DNA of 53,334 nucleotides. Origin: Bacteroidales bacterium. GTDB lineage: Bacteria > Bacteroidota > Bacteroidia > Bacteroidales > Bacteroidaceae. The stretch covers positions 1 to 53,334 of the forward strand of contig JAGHUS010000037.1 in NCBI GenBank assembly GCA_018064685.1. The letters are read 5' to 3'. The notes beneath the pieces are model-generated. The model was not told the origin of the DNA. It saw only the letters and a program-made list of their open reading frames with translations, and made no database searches. Every line of letters starts with the position of its first letter. Within the stretch, counting starts at the first letter, position 1. A program made the translations under genes and the position numbers. Below are positions 1 to 10,266 of this stretch, one piece after another.

Positions 1-3000
1 TTCTCATCGCCCTCGTACCAAGCGGTTACGGTACCGCCACTGCGGAGGGGAAGACTCTCCCCCCGCCCTCCCTTGAGGGAGGGAGCCTTTTGATCTTGGG
101 CAAGAGAAAGTGTCTGCACCTTACCAGGCTTCTTCGCTCCAGGTTCAGTTATCTGGTAGCAGATGTTAGTTGGCTGAGCAGAGGTATTATCACCCACGAT
201 GCTGACGTTGCCGGCACGGTCGCGCGAGATGCTGACGGGGCAGAGTGCCTTGCTGGTGACGAGGGCACGCTGGCTGAGGTCGGCACCACGACGGACGGGG
301 CTGATGATGAGCTTCATCTGGTGCAGCGAACCTTGTACGCGATCCTGTGAGAGAGGACCGCCCTGACCACAACTGTTGCCACCGAGGCCTGTCACCTGAC
401 AGTCGAGGTGGATGTAGGTACCGTCGCTCTCGGGTAGTTCGTGAGGATGAGCAGCGAGGGTCATCTGCAGAGCGCTCCAAGGCAGGACGGAGGCAGAGAT
501 CCAACGGCTGTTGGTGGTAATGCCATTGACGGTCTCGGTCATGGGTTGGTCGGCGATGAACTGCAAGCCGGTGCCTTGAGCGTCAGTAACGGCAGCCCAA
601 CGGACGCCTTCGCGGTTACCCATGCTCTGGGGCTTGGGGAAGTTGACGAACTGCTCCTTGACGGTGCTCTTGTAGAGGCCTACGAAGGAGCCGGTCTTGC
701 GGTCGGCGTAGTTGTTCAAAGGACCACGTCCGTAGTACTGGTACTGGTCGAAGCGGGTGGGCATCTTCAAGGCATAACCCAGACGGGGCAGGGCGATGCT
801 GGGATCGCTGCTGACGATGCTGCTGGCCAGGGAGACGGTGCCGTCGGGGTAGACGGTGTAGCGCTGGGTGGTAGTGAAGGTGAAGCCGCTCTCGTTCTCA
901 CCGAGGGGAGTGGCTTCAATGCGCTCGAAGGGCTCGCCAGCCTTGCCAGGACGGTGGATGGCGCGGCCTTTCTCCTTGGCTTGAGAGATGACATTGTAGA
1001 TGATGGTGATGCTGCCATCCTTCTCGTTGATGATGATGGGGGCAGAGGTGGTGCGGTGCTGGAGGTCATAGAGACCGTTCTGGAACCAAGCGTTCCAAGC
1101 CCAGTTGTCGTTGTCGACGGGGGCACGGAAGGCATCGAGCTTCAGACCGTTGCCGCTCTCGATGAGGTACTGGCCGCCGTAGTTGTAGAGGCTGAGGGAA
1201 CCGTTGCTGTCATCGAAGCTGAGGTTGAAGTTGGGGCCGGAGATGGCGGTCTCGGTGCCGCCACGGGTGAGTTTGAGGAGGCCCGACGGAGAAACGTCGG
1301 GAACGGTGGCTACCTCGCTCAGGTTGGCGAGCTGGGTGTTGTTGCAGATGAAGAGCTGCTCGGCCATCTGGACGTAGCCGGCACGGGCCCAGGGCATCTG
1401 CTCGGCTAAGCGGAACTCAACGTTGAGGTAGACCTCGCCTTCCAGGCATTTTCTGCCCAAATAAAACTTGAAGGTTTGCGACTGGCGTGGGGCGATATTA
1501 CGACCCAGTTCCAGCGTTATGGCCTCAAAGGGCTTGCCGTTGATGATGGGAATAGCGCTGATTTCATAGGTGTTGGGTGTGATGGGCTCGAAGTAGTTCT
1601 TGTTGAACACCTTGATTGTTACCTCCTTGGAGTGGGGCGTGCCTTTTGGTACGTCTTTTACTTCTTCGATGGTCACACCCACGTTCTGGTACACCTTCTT
1701 TACCTCGAAATACTGTGGCTTGGGAGTGAGGTCGGGCAGGATGATACCATTCATACAGAACATACCATCGTTGGGCCAGTCGCCATGGTCGCCACCATAA
1801 CCCATGTACTTGACGCCTTCGGGAGTGTAGGTGTCGATGGCCTGGTCAATCCAGTCCCAGATGGCACCACCACAGAAGAAGTTGGTTGACTCCATGGCAT
1901 CCCAGTAGTCAACGAGGTTACCGAGGGAGTTACCCATGGAGTGAGCATACTCGGAGATGTGGTAGGGGTACTTCACGTTCGACTTACCCTTGGCTACCTG
2001 CTGTACCCAAGCTACAGAGGGGTACTGGTTAGAGCCCATGTCGACGATGTTGTTGTTACGCTCGTACTGCACGGGACGGCTCTGGTCGAAGGCCTTGATA
2101 GCCTCATAGGCAGCCACGAAGTTCTTGCCGGGACCTGCCTCGTTGCCAAGACTCCAGATAACGATAGAGGGATGGTTGATGTGTCCGTGTACCATCTCCA
2201 TGTTGCGGGCTATGTGGGCAGCCTTCCATTCTTCGGGGTGGGAGAGTGAGGCGTCGCCGTAGTAGTACTCGTGGCTTTCGAGGTTACACTCGTCCTCGAG
2301 GTAGATACCGTACTTGTCGCAGAGGTAGTACATGTAGGGATCGTTGCTGTAGTGCGACATGCGGATGTGGTTGATATTGCCACGCTTCATCAGCATGACT
2401 TCCTCCTCCATCTGTTGGTGGGTGATGGCATGACCGCGGTCGAGAGATGTCTCGTGGCGGTTGACGCCCTTCAACTTGACGGGCTTGTTGTTGACATAGA
2501 AGTAGCGGCCAGCCAAACCGAACTCATCCTCGTTGGCGGGTGTCTCGCGAATCTCGACCTTGCAAACACCGAAGTAGGTAGAGACGCAGTCGAGGGTCTT
2601 ACCCTTCTTGTCCTTCAGCTCAGCTACGAGGACGTAGCGATGGGGAGCCTCGGCGCTCCAAAGGGCCAACAGACCCTCCCCCTGCCCCTCCCTTATATGG
2701 AGGGGAGTAGATACATTTGACTGGTTGTTTTTGGCGATGGTAATGAGTGCGTTGTGCAGAGGTTGCAGGCTGGCAGCAAGTTCGTCGCTATAGAGCTTGA
2801 CGGGAGCCACAGAATACTGGATGGTCAGGTTCTTGGCATCCTTGGCTGTGGCGTTGGCCAGGTTGGCATCCACTTTGATAACAGCTTCGTTTGCTGATGG
2901 ATTTATGGACTCGGTGCGCACCACCAAATCCTCAATTTTCACGCTGGGCGTAGAGGTGAGGTAGGTGCTGCGAATGATACCTGGCAGACGGAACATGTCC

Positions 3001-3776
3001 TGCGCCTCGAGGAAGGAAGCGTCGCTTGAACGATATACCTCGACGGCCACGGTGTTCTCGCCCTTATTATTAATATAAGGTGTGATGTCGAACGAAGCCG
3101 TGTTGCGGCTGTTCTTTGAGAAACCGACGTACTTGCCGTTGATCCAGAGATAGAAGAACGAGTCGACACCATCGAAGTTGAGGATGATGTTACGGCCTTC
3201 CCATCCAGCAGGTACCGTAAAGGTGCGGCGGTACGAACCCACCTCGTTGGGGTATTTGTAGGTGGTGTAGCGCTGGTCCTTGGGCTGACGCATCACACCC
3301 TTCTTCCAATCGCCCACAGCAATCTCGTGATAGAACATTACGGGCTGGTTGACGTAGAGAGGCACGCCGTACTTCATCTCGCCGTGCTTGCCCAGTCCCT
3401 GCACGTTCCAGCAGCCGGGCACCTCGATGTCGTCCCAAGCGGAAACATCGTACGCTGTCTCGTAGAACTTGGCAGGACGGTCGTCGGGCTTAGCTACCCA
3501 ATTGAACTTCCACGTGCCATCGAGCGACTGGTAGTATTCGCTCTTCTCGGGCTGTACACCCTTGGCCGACTCGGGGGTGGCAAAGTGGAACATATAGGCC
3601 GTGGGCTGCAGTTTGTTGAGCGAGAGGCGCTCGGGCGACTGCCATTCCTCGCCTGTAGGTGCGTTGACTACTCCGTATTCAAACCCCTTCAGCATGGGGC
3701 GTGTACTTGGGTTCTCGTCGGCCAGCGTGGTCAGCGAGACCAGGCCGAACAGGGCAAAAGCAAGAATCTTTTTCAT
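1..3776 (-). CDS. Secreted GH2 beta-galactosidase (partial, C-terminus beyond window)
   Basis: Glycoside hydrolase family 2 enzyme of the LacZ type, which cleaves terminal beta-galactosides; it probably acts in the periplasm. The start at 3776 gives MKKILAFALFGLVSLTTLA, a clean signal peptide. The sugar-binding domain (GSYRRTFTVP, DGVDSFFYLWING), the acid/base motif SLGNEAG (Glu near residue 546) and the nucleophile motif HISEYAHSMGN (Glu near residue 609) are all readable. The frame stays open for about 1258 codons and leaves the window; the last part, beyond the usual LacZ domain 5, looks like a chitobiase-type C-terminal domain (GGTVTAWYEGDE). Two GC-rich palindromic elements are translated in frame (2671-2707 and about 53-92), adding Gly/Pro-rich inserts. 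The exact glycan substrate cannot be told from sequence. Confidence 0.93.
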   Translation of the reverse strand, partial: MKKILAFALFGLVSLTTLADENPSTRPMLKGFEYGVVNAPTGEEWQSPERLSLNKLQPTAYMFHFATPESAKGVQPEKSEYYQSLDGTWKFNWVAKPDDRPAKFYETAYDVSAWDDIEVPGCWNVQGLGKHGEMKYGVPLYVNQPVMFYHEIAVGDWKKGVMRQPKDQRYTTYKYPNEVGSYRRTFTVPAGWEGRNIILNFDGVDSFFYLWINGKYVGFSKNSRNTASFDITPYINNKGENTVAVEVYRSSDASFLEAQDMFRLPGIIRSTYLTSTPSVKIEDLVVRTESINPSANEAVIKVDANLANATAKDAKNLTIQYSVAPVKLYSDELAASLQPLHNALITIAKNNQSNVSTPLHIREGQGEGLLALWSAEAPHRYVLVAELKDKKGKTLDCVSTYFGVCKVEIRETPANEDEFGLAGRYFYVNNKPVKLKGVNRHETSLDRGHAITHQQMEEEVMLMKRGNINHIRMSHYSNDPYMYYLCDKYGIYLEDECNLESHEYYYGDASLSHPEEWKAAHIARNMEMVHGHINHPSIVIWSLGNEAGPGKNFVAAYEAIKAFDQSRPVQYERNNNIVDMGSNQYPSVAWVQQVAKGKSNVKYPYHISEYAHSMGNSLGNLVDYWDAMESTNFFCGGAIWDWIDQAIDTYTPEGVKYMGYGGDHGDWPNDGMFCMNGIILPDLTPKPQYFEVKKVYQNVGVTIEEVKDVPKGTPHSKEVTIKVFNKNYFEPITPNTYEISAIPIINGKPFEAITLELGRNIAPRQSQTFKFYLGRKCLEGEVYLNVEFRLAEQMPWARAGYVQMAEQLFICNNTQLANLSEVATVPDVSPSGLLKLTRGGTETAISGPNFNLSFDDSNGSLSLYNYGGQYLIESGNGLKLDAFRAPVDNDNWAWNAWFQNGLYDLQHRTTSAPIIINEKDGSITIIYNVISQAKEKGRAIHRPGKAGEPFERIEATPLGENESGFTFTTTQRYTVYPDGTVSLASSIVSSDPSIALPRLGYALKMPTRFDQYQYYGRGPLNNYADRKTGSFVGLYKSTVKEQFVNFPKPQSMGNREGVRWAAVTDAQGTGLQFIADQPMTETVNGITTNSRWISASVLPWSALQMTLAAHPHELPESDGTYIHLDCQVTGLGGNSCGQGGPLSQDRVQGSLHQMKLIISPVRRGADLSQRALVTSKALCPVSISRDRAGNVSIVGDNTSAQPTNICYQITEPGAKKPGKVQTLSLAQDQKAPSLKGGRGESLPLRSGGTVTAWYEGDE

Positions 3777-3806
3777 GTTGATGCTGTGTTATTGTGATAT
3801 TTGCCA

Positions 3807-3838
3807 CAAATATACAAATAAGCGGTAGAATACGCAAA
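3807..3838 (-). promoter_or_regulatory. Promoter of the GH2 gene
   Basis: On the minus strand TTTG (3838-3835) is followed after 20 bp by TATATTTG (3814-3807), matching the Bacteroidetes sigma-ABfr consensus TTTG-N19/20-TAnnTTTG, about 30 bp before the GH2 start codon. Confidence 0.7.
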
Positions 3839-4026
3839 TTTTACGTCTACATTTAGTTTTATTAATGGCTTTTGCCATGTTTTCGTAGCAAAAACGCGTA
3901 GTTTGATATGAAATGCTTTTAGGCCAGGATAGGCTTCAAGATGACTTCCTATGGGGTGCTTTCATACTGCTTGGTTGACATAAATCAAGAAGAACGCACT
4001 TTTCTGTATTTTCCTTGCAAGAAGTC

Positions 4027-4057
4027 TTGCAGAATGAAAAAAACGCCGTACCTTTGC
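4027..4057 (+). promoter_or_regulatory. Promoter of the candidate ncRNA
   Basis: TTG at 4027-4029, 19 bp, then TACCTTTGC at 4049-4057: an excellent Bacteroidetes promoter facing right into a region without any convincing ORF. The same TACCTTTGC -7 element precedes tRNA-Glu in this window. Confidence 0.75.
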
Positions 4058-4062
4058 AATGT

Positions 4063-4418
4063 CAAAAGAAACACAGAGGTGTTACTTCACAGAGAATTCA
4101 TTAGGTAAAGAAATACTATACGAAAAAATCGCTTGATGCGACAATGGGTATTGGTTAGAAAAGGTAAAACTACAGAATTCAACTAGGTTTAAAGTTTAAG
4201 GTTATATATTTGTTTTGGATTAAGGTTAGTTAGTATCAGTTTTGTTTAGGTAAAAGATTCGTTACTAAGGTAAAGAAAAGGCAAAAGACATTGAATGAAA
4301 CTGAAATTGAAACAGAATTAGTTAGGTTAGTTAGTTTTTAGGTTAAGATTGATTTTAATTATTCAATTTAGCTGTTAAGAGCGTTCTTTTGGGAAAAAGG
4401 ATGCTCTTGTTATTTTTG
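4063..4418 (+). ncRNA. Candidate C-poor non-coding RNA, about 355 nt
   Basis: Bounded by a strong promoter and a near-perfect intrinsic terminator. The interior is strikingly poor in C: in 4201-4380 I count 9 C against 37 G, so the + strand transcript would be A/G/U-rich and weakly folded. Short motifs recur: GGTAAAG-like (near 4104, 4248, 4268) and GGTTAGTTAG (near 4225 and 4324). The only early ORF (25 codons from 4059) begins at the likely transcription start and has no ribosome binding site. I do not recognise the family; it might also be a long leader of a lost gene. Confidence 0.5.
4377..4417 (+). terminator. Intrinsic terminator of the candidate ncRNA
   Basis: A 14-bp stem (4377-4390 with 4395-4408, containing two G-U pairs) closes a GGGA loop and is followed by GTTATTTTTG. 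It ends the transcript started at the 4049 promoter. Confidence 0.8.
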
Positions 4419-4466
4419 TATGTGGACATGGCAAGAGAACTGGCGGCGCATCTTCCGGACAATCCT

Positions 4467-4643
4467 CTAGCATCTTTTTGAAAATCTCCTAGCGGTTTTC
4501 TGAAAATCTCCTAGCGGTTTTGAACCGTCCAGCCAAGGTTGGACGGTGCGGTTCCCTAGCGTCTTTTTGAATAAACTCTAGCAGTTTTTTGATGAACTCC
4601 TTGCGGTTGCCGGCTGTGCCCCTTGCGGTTGCAAGTTTTGCTC
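4467..4643. repeat. Degenerate tandem array, 22-bp period (array A)
   Basis: Unit approximately CTAGCGGTTTTCTGAAAATC plus two bases. CTAG/CTTG unit starts fall at 4467, 4489, 4511, then 4556, 4578, 4600 and 4622, that is every 22 bp, interrupted once by a hairpin (ACCGTCCA...TGGACGGT, about 4525-4549). There is no ORF. It shares the core GCGGTTTTG with the array at 52688. Confidence 0.75.
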
Positions 4644-4710
4644 CTGGCGTACTATGTGAATGTGTGCGGGAGGCGAGTGTGATGCCTAAACGATAATGAA
4701 TTTTAGTATC

Positions 4711-5038
4711 ACTCTTCAGCTCTTCATGTTTTGCTTGTAATGTACAGATAGATAGTTGTTTATAAGTATGAAGAGTTACTCTGTCTCTTCATGGCTCTTC
4801 ATCTCTCTTCATACTGTTTAGGATGCCTATTCGTGGTTGAAGCTTCCTTTACTCTGTTATTGAATCTTGACCTGTAATGCATGAAAGAAGTCAGAAATAA
4901 GAGCGTTGGATAATGGAAGATTGGGTATAAAGATCCATGAAGAGCTATGAAGAGTTATGAGGAGTAAAAAGAACTCTTCATACTTGCAGTTTGTTGTAAA
5001 TCAGTGTGATATACTGCAAATATGAAGAGCTGAAGAGT
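4711..5038. repeat. Repeat block with 17-bp inverted ends, rich in ATGAAGAG
   Basis: ACTCTTCAGCTCTTCAT at 4711-4727 is the exact reverse complement of 5022-5038. Between them are many further copies of ATGAAGAG/CTCTTCAT in both orientations. No ORF of credible size is present. It could be a MITE-like element, or a run of short regulatory or structural repeats; no target-site duplication is obvious. Confidence 0.5.
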
Positions 5039-5086
5039 TGCGGTGAAATTTGTTTTCGTTTGCCGCAACTGTATGTGTGTCGATGC

Positions 5087-7426
<2,340 letters not shown>

Positions 7427-7443
7427 TTAAGAAGCGAAGAGGC

Positions 7444-7698
7444 TTAGCCGAGCTTCTGGATGTGCTTAGCCAACTTTGACTTGAGGTTGGCAGCCTTGTT
7501 GGCGTGGATGATGTTAACCTTAGCCAGCTTGTCCAGTGACTTCTGTACTGCGGGGTACATAGCGATAGCAGCAGCCTTGTCGGTGGTAGCACGCAACTTG
7601 CGAACTGCGTTACGCATAGTCTTAGCGTAGTAGCGGTTGTGGAGTCTCTTCTTCTGCTCCTGACGGATTCTCTTGAGTGATGATTTGTGGTTTGCCAT
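7444..7698 (-). CDS. rpsT: 30S ribosomal protein S20
   Basis: Small, lysine/arginine-rich ribosomal protein that binds 16S rRNA early in 30S assembly. The product is 84 aa and starts [13 protein letters not shown], the canonical S20 N-terminus, and ends [10 protein letters not shown]. An upstream in-frame extension (to 7860) runs through the tRNA-Glu gene and is not real. The gene lies 77 bp downstream of tRNA-Glu on the same strand, so it may be co-transcribed with it, and it is followed by its own intrinsic terminator. Confidence 0.98.
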   Translation of the reverse strand: MANHKSSLKRIRQEQKKRLHNRYYAKTMRNAVRKLRATTDKAAAIAMYPAVQKSLDKLAKVNIIHANKAANLKSKLAKHIQKLG

Positions 7699-7775
7699 TT
7701 GTCTTTTTAGTTTGTTTGTTAGCGGAGTATGATGTGGTATGGCGTTTAGACCTCGCACCTTTCTCCAAATTATTG

Positions 7776-7847
7776 TAGTCCCTAGGAGAGTCGAACTCCT
7801 CTTTAGAGAATGAAAATCTCTCGTCCTAACCGATAGACGAAGGGACC
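7776..7847 (-). tRNA. tRNA-Glu (UUC)
   Basis: The minus strand folds into a complete cloverleaf: acceptor GGTCCCT/AGGGACT, D-arm GTCT...GGAC, anticodon stem AGAGA/TCTCT with loop TTTTCAT (anticodon TTC), T-arm AGGAG-TTCGACT-CTCCT, discriminator A. 72 nt; the 3' CCA is not encoded (CAA follows). Confidence 0.97.
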
Positions 7848-7897
7848 CTACCGTAAGCAAAATGACCTCGGCTTGCGCTTGGGCCTGATTTGCGGTT

Positions 7898-7929
7898 GCA
7901 AAGGTACGGCGAATTTTTGAACTGACAAA
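7898..7929 (-). promoter_or_regulatory. Promoter of tRNA-Glu (and possibly rpsT)
   Basis: On the minus strand TTTG (7929-7926), exactly 19 bp, then TACCTTTGC (7906-7898), a near-consensus Bacteroidetes promoter about 50 bp before the tRNA. Confidence 0.8.
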
Positions 7930-8068
7930 ACAATTTGAGGAAAAAATGCATTTAATTGACTAATTTTTCGTTTGTTTGTGTGTTGTTTCCTCTTTTTTCG
8001 CTAACTTCGCATAGTGAAATCTGGCCTCAGTGTGGCTGGCAGTACTAATTGATGCACCAATAGACGGA

Positions 8069-8794
8069 ATGTTTGAGAAAACGCGCGGAATAGTTCTTCA
8101 TACGCTTCGTTACGGAGACGATAGTATGATTGTGGATGTGCTTACGGAGACTCGTGGCACAATGGCTTTTCTAGTGCGAATACCCAAATCGCGCAAGTCG
8201 GCCGTCAAGATTCCTTTGCTCAGGCCTTTGAACATCGTGCATCTGGATATGGATGTTCGTCAGAATCGTGCTTTGCAGCGTATTCGCGATGTGCATGTCA
8301 TGGAGCCTTATGAGAGCATTCCGTATGAGCCTATGAAGGAGATGGTGGCTTTGTTCCTGGGCGAGGTGCTGTACTATGCGCTGAAGAACGAAGATCGAAA
8401 CGAGAGATTGTTTCAGTTTCTGCTCTATTCGCTTCATTGGTTTGATGCCGCTTCCACCGACTATGTGAATTTCCACCTCACCTTGCTCATCAAGCTTACG
8501 CGTTATCTTGGCTTCTGGCCTAACTGCGAGGGTAGGGGACAGCAGCAGTTCTTCGATCTTATTGAAGCGGAGTTCACACCCTATCGTCCGTTGCATGGCC
8601 AGTGTCTCAGTGCGGAGGAGTCGGAATGGGTGCCTCGTTTCCTGAGAATGAATTATGCGTCGATGCGACGCTTCAAGATGAGTCGTCAGCAGCGCAACTA
8701 TGCTTTGGATGTGATATGTAATTATTACAGATTGCACATTCCGGAGTTTCCCGCTGTCAAGAGTCTGGATGTGCTGAAAGAGGTGGTGGGTTGA
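8069..8794 (+). CDS. recO: DNA repair protein RecO
   Basis: Recombination mediator that loads RecA onto SSB-coated single-stranded DNA together with RecR. The 241-aa product from ATG 8069 begins MFEKTRGIVLHTLRYGDDSM, the typical RecO OB-fold start; an in-frame extension upstream to 8030 does not fit the family. The C-terminal helical part contains LTRYLGFWPN, which fits Bacteroidetes RecO. A weak promoter candidate (TAACTTCGC, 8002-8010) lies between it and the divergent tRNA promoter. The gene stands alone and converges with ftsZ. Confidence 0.93.
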   Translation: MFEKTRGIVLHTLRYGDDSMIVDVLTETRGTMAFLVRIPKSRKSAVKIPLLRPLNIVHLDMDVRQNRALQRIRDVHVMEPYESIPYEPMKEMVALFLGEVLYYALKNEDRNERLFQFLLYSLHWFDAASTDYVNFHLTLLIKLTRYLGFWPNCEGRGQQQFFDLIEAEFTPYRPLHGQCLSAEESEWVPRFLRMNYASMRRFKMSRQQRNYALDVICNYYRLHIPEFPAVKSLDVLKEVVG

Positions 8795-8812
8795 TGCTGT
8801 CGCACCTATACG

Positions 8813-8860
8813 AAAGAAGAACCAAGTATGGGTGTGTATTTGCCATCTTGGTTCTTCTTT
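8813..8860. terminator. Bidirectional hairpin between recO and ftsZ
   Basis: AAAGAAGAACCAAG (8813-8826) pairs perfectly with CTTGGTTCTTCTTT (8847-8860) across a 20-nt loop, placed between the converging recO and ftsZ genes; pyrimidine-rich bases follow on both strands. Confidence 0.65.
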
Positions 8861-8929
8861 CTGTCTATGTGCTATCCACGCAGATACTTTCAGCTGGCGG
8901 ATGGATTGCTGGTTGTCAACTCGGGCGTT

Positions 8930-10219
8930 TTAGAAGGTGATGTGGTTGCTTCCGGTATCGTTGGCAGAACTTGTTTCATCCTTCTGCATGTCATTCTTCT
9001 CCTGAATCTTCTTCAGCTCCCCACTGGTACGCTTATGCGTAGGCGTGTTCTCCACCATCGCGATGGTGTCGTTGTCGTCAAGAGCGTTGTCCTCGAAGAT
9101 GTAGATGTTGGGGCGACGCTGTGTGCTGGCATTGTCTCCGTTGCCACCATAGTATTCGATGATACGTGTCGTGTTGGCCTCCTCTGTCTCGGGTTCGGGT
9201 TCCCATTTCTCCTTGGGCATGTCGGGTATGTTCTTCAAACCGAAGCCCGTGGCGAGCAGTGTGATCTTCACCTTGCTGCCCAGTGAGTCGTCGACTGCCA
9301 TACCCCATTTTGTCTCGACGTCGTTTGTGAATTTGTTGAAGAACTCGTGTATCTCGTTCATCTCCTCCATAGTGACTTCGCTGTCCTGAGCCTCGGAACC
9401 GAAGTTGAGGTTCAGCAGCACGCGCTGTGAGTTGAAGATGTCGTTGTTGTTGAGCAAAGGACTGTCGAGTGCTTGCTGTATGGCCTTTGTGACACGATTC
9501 TCGCCCTCGCCATAACCCGTACTCATGATGGCTACTCCACCATCCTTCAGCACGGTGGTTACATCCTGGAAGTCGAGGTTGATGGTTCCGCGCATGGTGA
9601 TGATTTCGGCAATACTCTTGGCAGCTACCGACAGGGTGTCGTCGGCCTTGGCAAAGGCATTGAGCAACGTCAGTTCTGGGTAGAGTTCGCGTAGACGCTC
9701 GTTGTTGATGACGAGGAGGGCATCGACATGCTTGCTTATCTCCTCTACGCCGTCCAGTGCCTGGAGAATCTTCTTCTTACCCTCGAACTTGAAGGGGATG
9801 GTGACGATACCCACGGTGAGGATGCCCGAGTCCTTGGCACATTGTGCAATGATGGGGGCTGCGCCTGTACCCGTACCACCACCCATACCGGCGGTGATGA
9901 ATACCATTCGGGTTCCGTCGTTGAGCATCTCCTTGATGTCATCGATGCTGTCGAGTGCTGCCTCTCGAGCCTTCTGCGGACGGTTTCCTGCTCCCAGACC
10001 ATCCTTGCCCAATTGCAGTTTGTAGGGTATGGGTGAGTCTTGGAGTGCCTTGTTGTCGGTATTGCAAAGTACGTATGATACGTCGTGAATGCCTTCGTTG
10101 TACATATGGTTTACGGCGTTGCCACCGCCACCACCTACGCCAATCACTTTGATGATGCTGGGATTGTTAACCTCAAGGTTGAACTGAATTCCTCCATTCT
10201 CTTGAAATTCTACAGCCAT
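8930..10219 (-). CDS. ftsZ: Cell division protein FtsZ
   Basis: Tubulin-like GTPase that polymerises into the Z-ring at midcell. The 429-aa protein has the N-terminal IKVIGVGGGGGNAV, the tubulin signature GGGTGTG (about residue 110), NTDNKALQ and the T7-loop region NLDFQDV. The core ends near residue 330; the remaining linker is charged and variable and the last residues are SNHITF. It is the last gene of the dcw cluster, 47 bp after ftsA. An N-terminal extension of about 18 residues before the GTPase core is normal for Bacteroidetes. Confidence 0.98.
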   Translation of the reverse strand: MAVEFQENGGIQFNLEVNNPSIIKVIGVGGGGGNAVNHMYNEGIHDVSYVLCNTDNKALQDSPIPYKLQLGKDGLGAGNRPQKAREAALDSIDDIKEMLNDGTRMVFITAGMGGGTGTGAAPIIAQCAKDSGILTVGIVTIPFKFEGKKKILQALDGVEEISKHVDALLVINNERLRELYPELTLLNAFAKADDTLSVAAKSIAEIITMRGTINLDFQDVTTVLKDGGVAIMSTGYGEGENRVTKAIQQALDSPLLNNNDIFNSQRVLLNLNFGSEAQDSEVTMEEMNEIHEFFNKFTNDVETKWGMAVDDSLGSKVKITLLATGFGLKNIPDMPKEKWEPEPETEEANTTRIIEYYGGNGDNASTQRRPNIYIFEDNALDDNDTIAMVENTPTHKRTSGELKKIQEKNDMQKDETSSANDTGSNHITF

Positions 10220-10266
10220 AGTATGTGTATAGTTTATAAGGTTCGTATTTGGGTTCGCGCTCTCGG

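Noticed and set aside
441..1409. Long open frame (322 codons) on the + strand
   Set aside because: It lies wholly antisense to the GH2 gene, has low-complexity Val/Gly/Asp-rich composition typical of shadow frames, and no homology is recognisable.
4059..4136. 25-codon ORF at the start of the candidate ncRNA
   Set aside because: Its ATG is at or before the expected transcription start and there is no ribosome binding site; composition gives no sign of selection.
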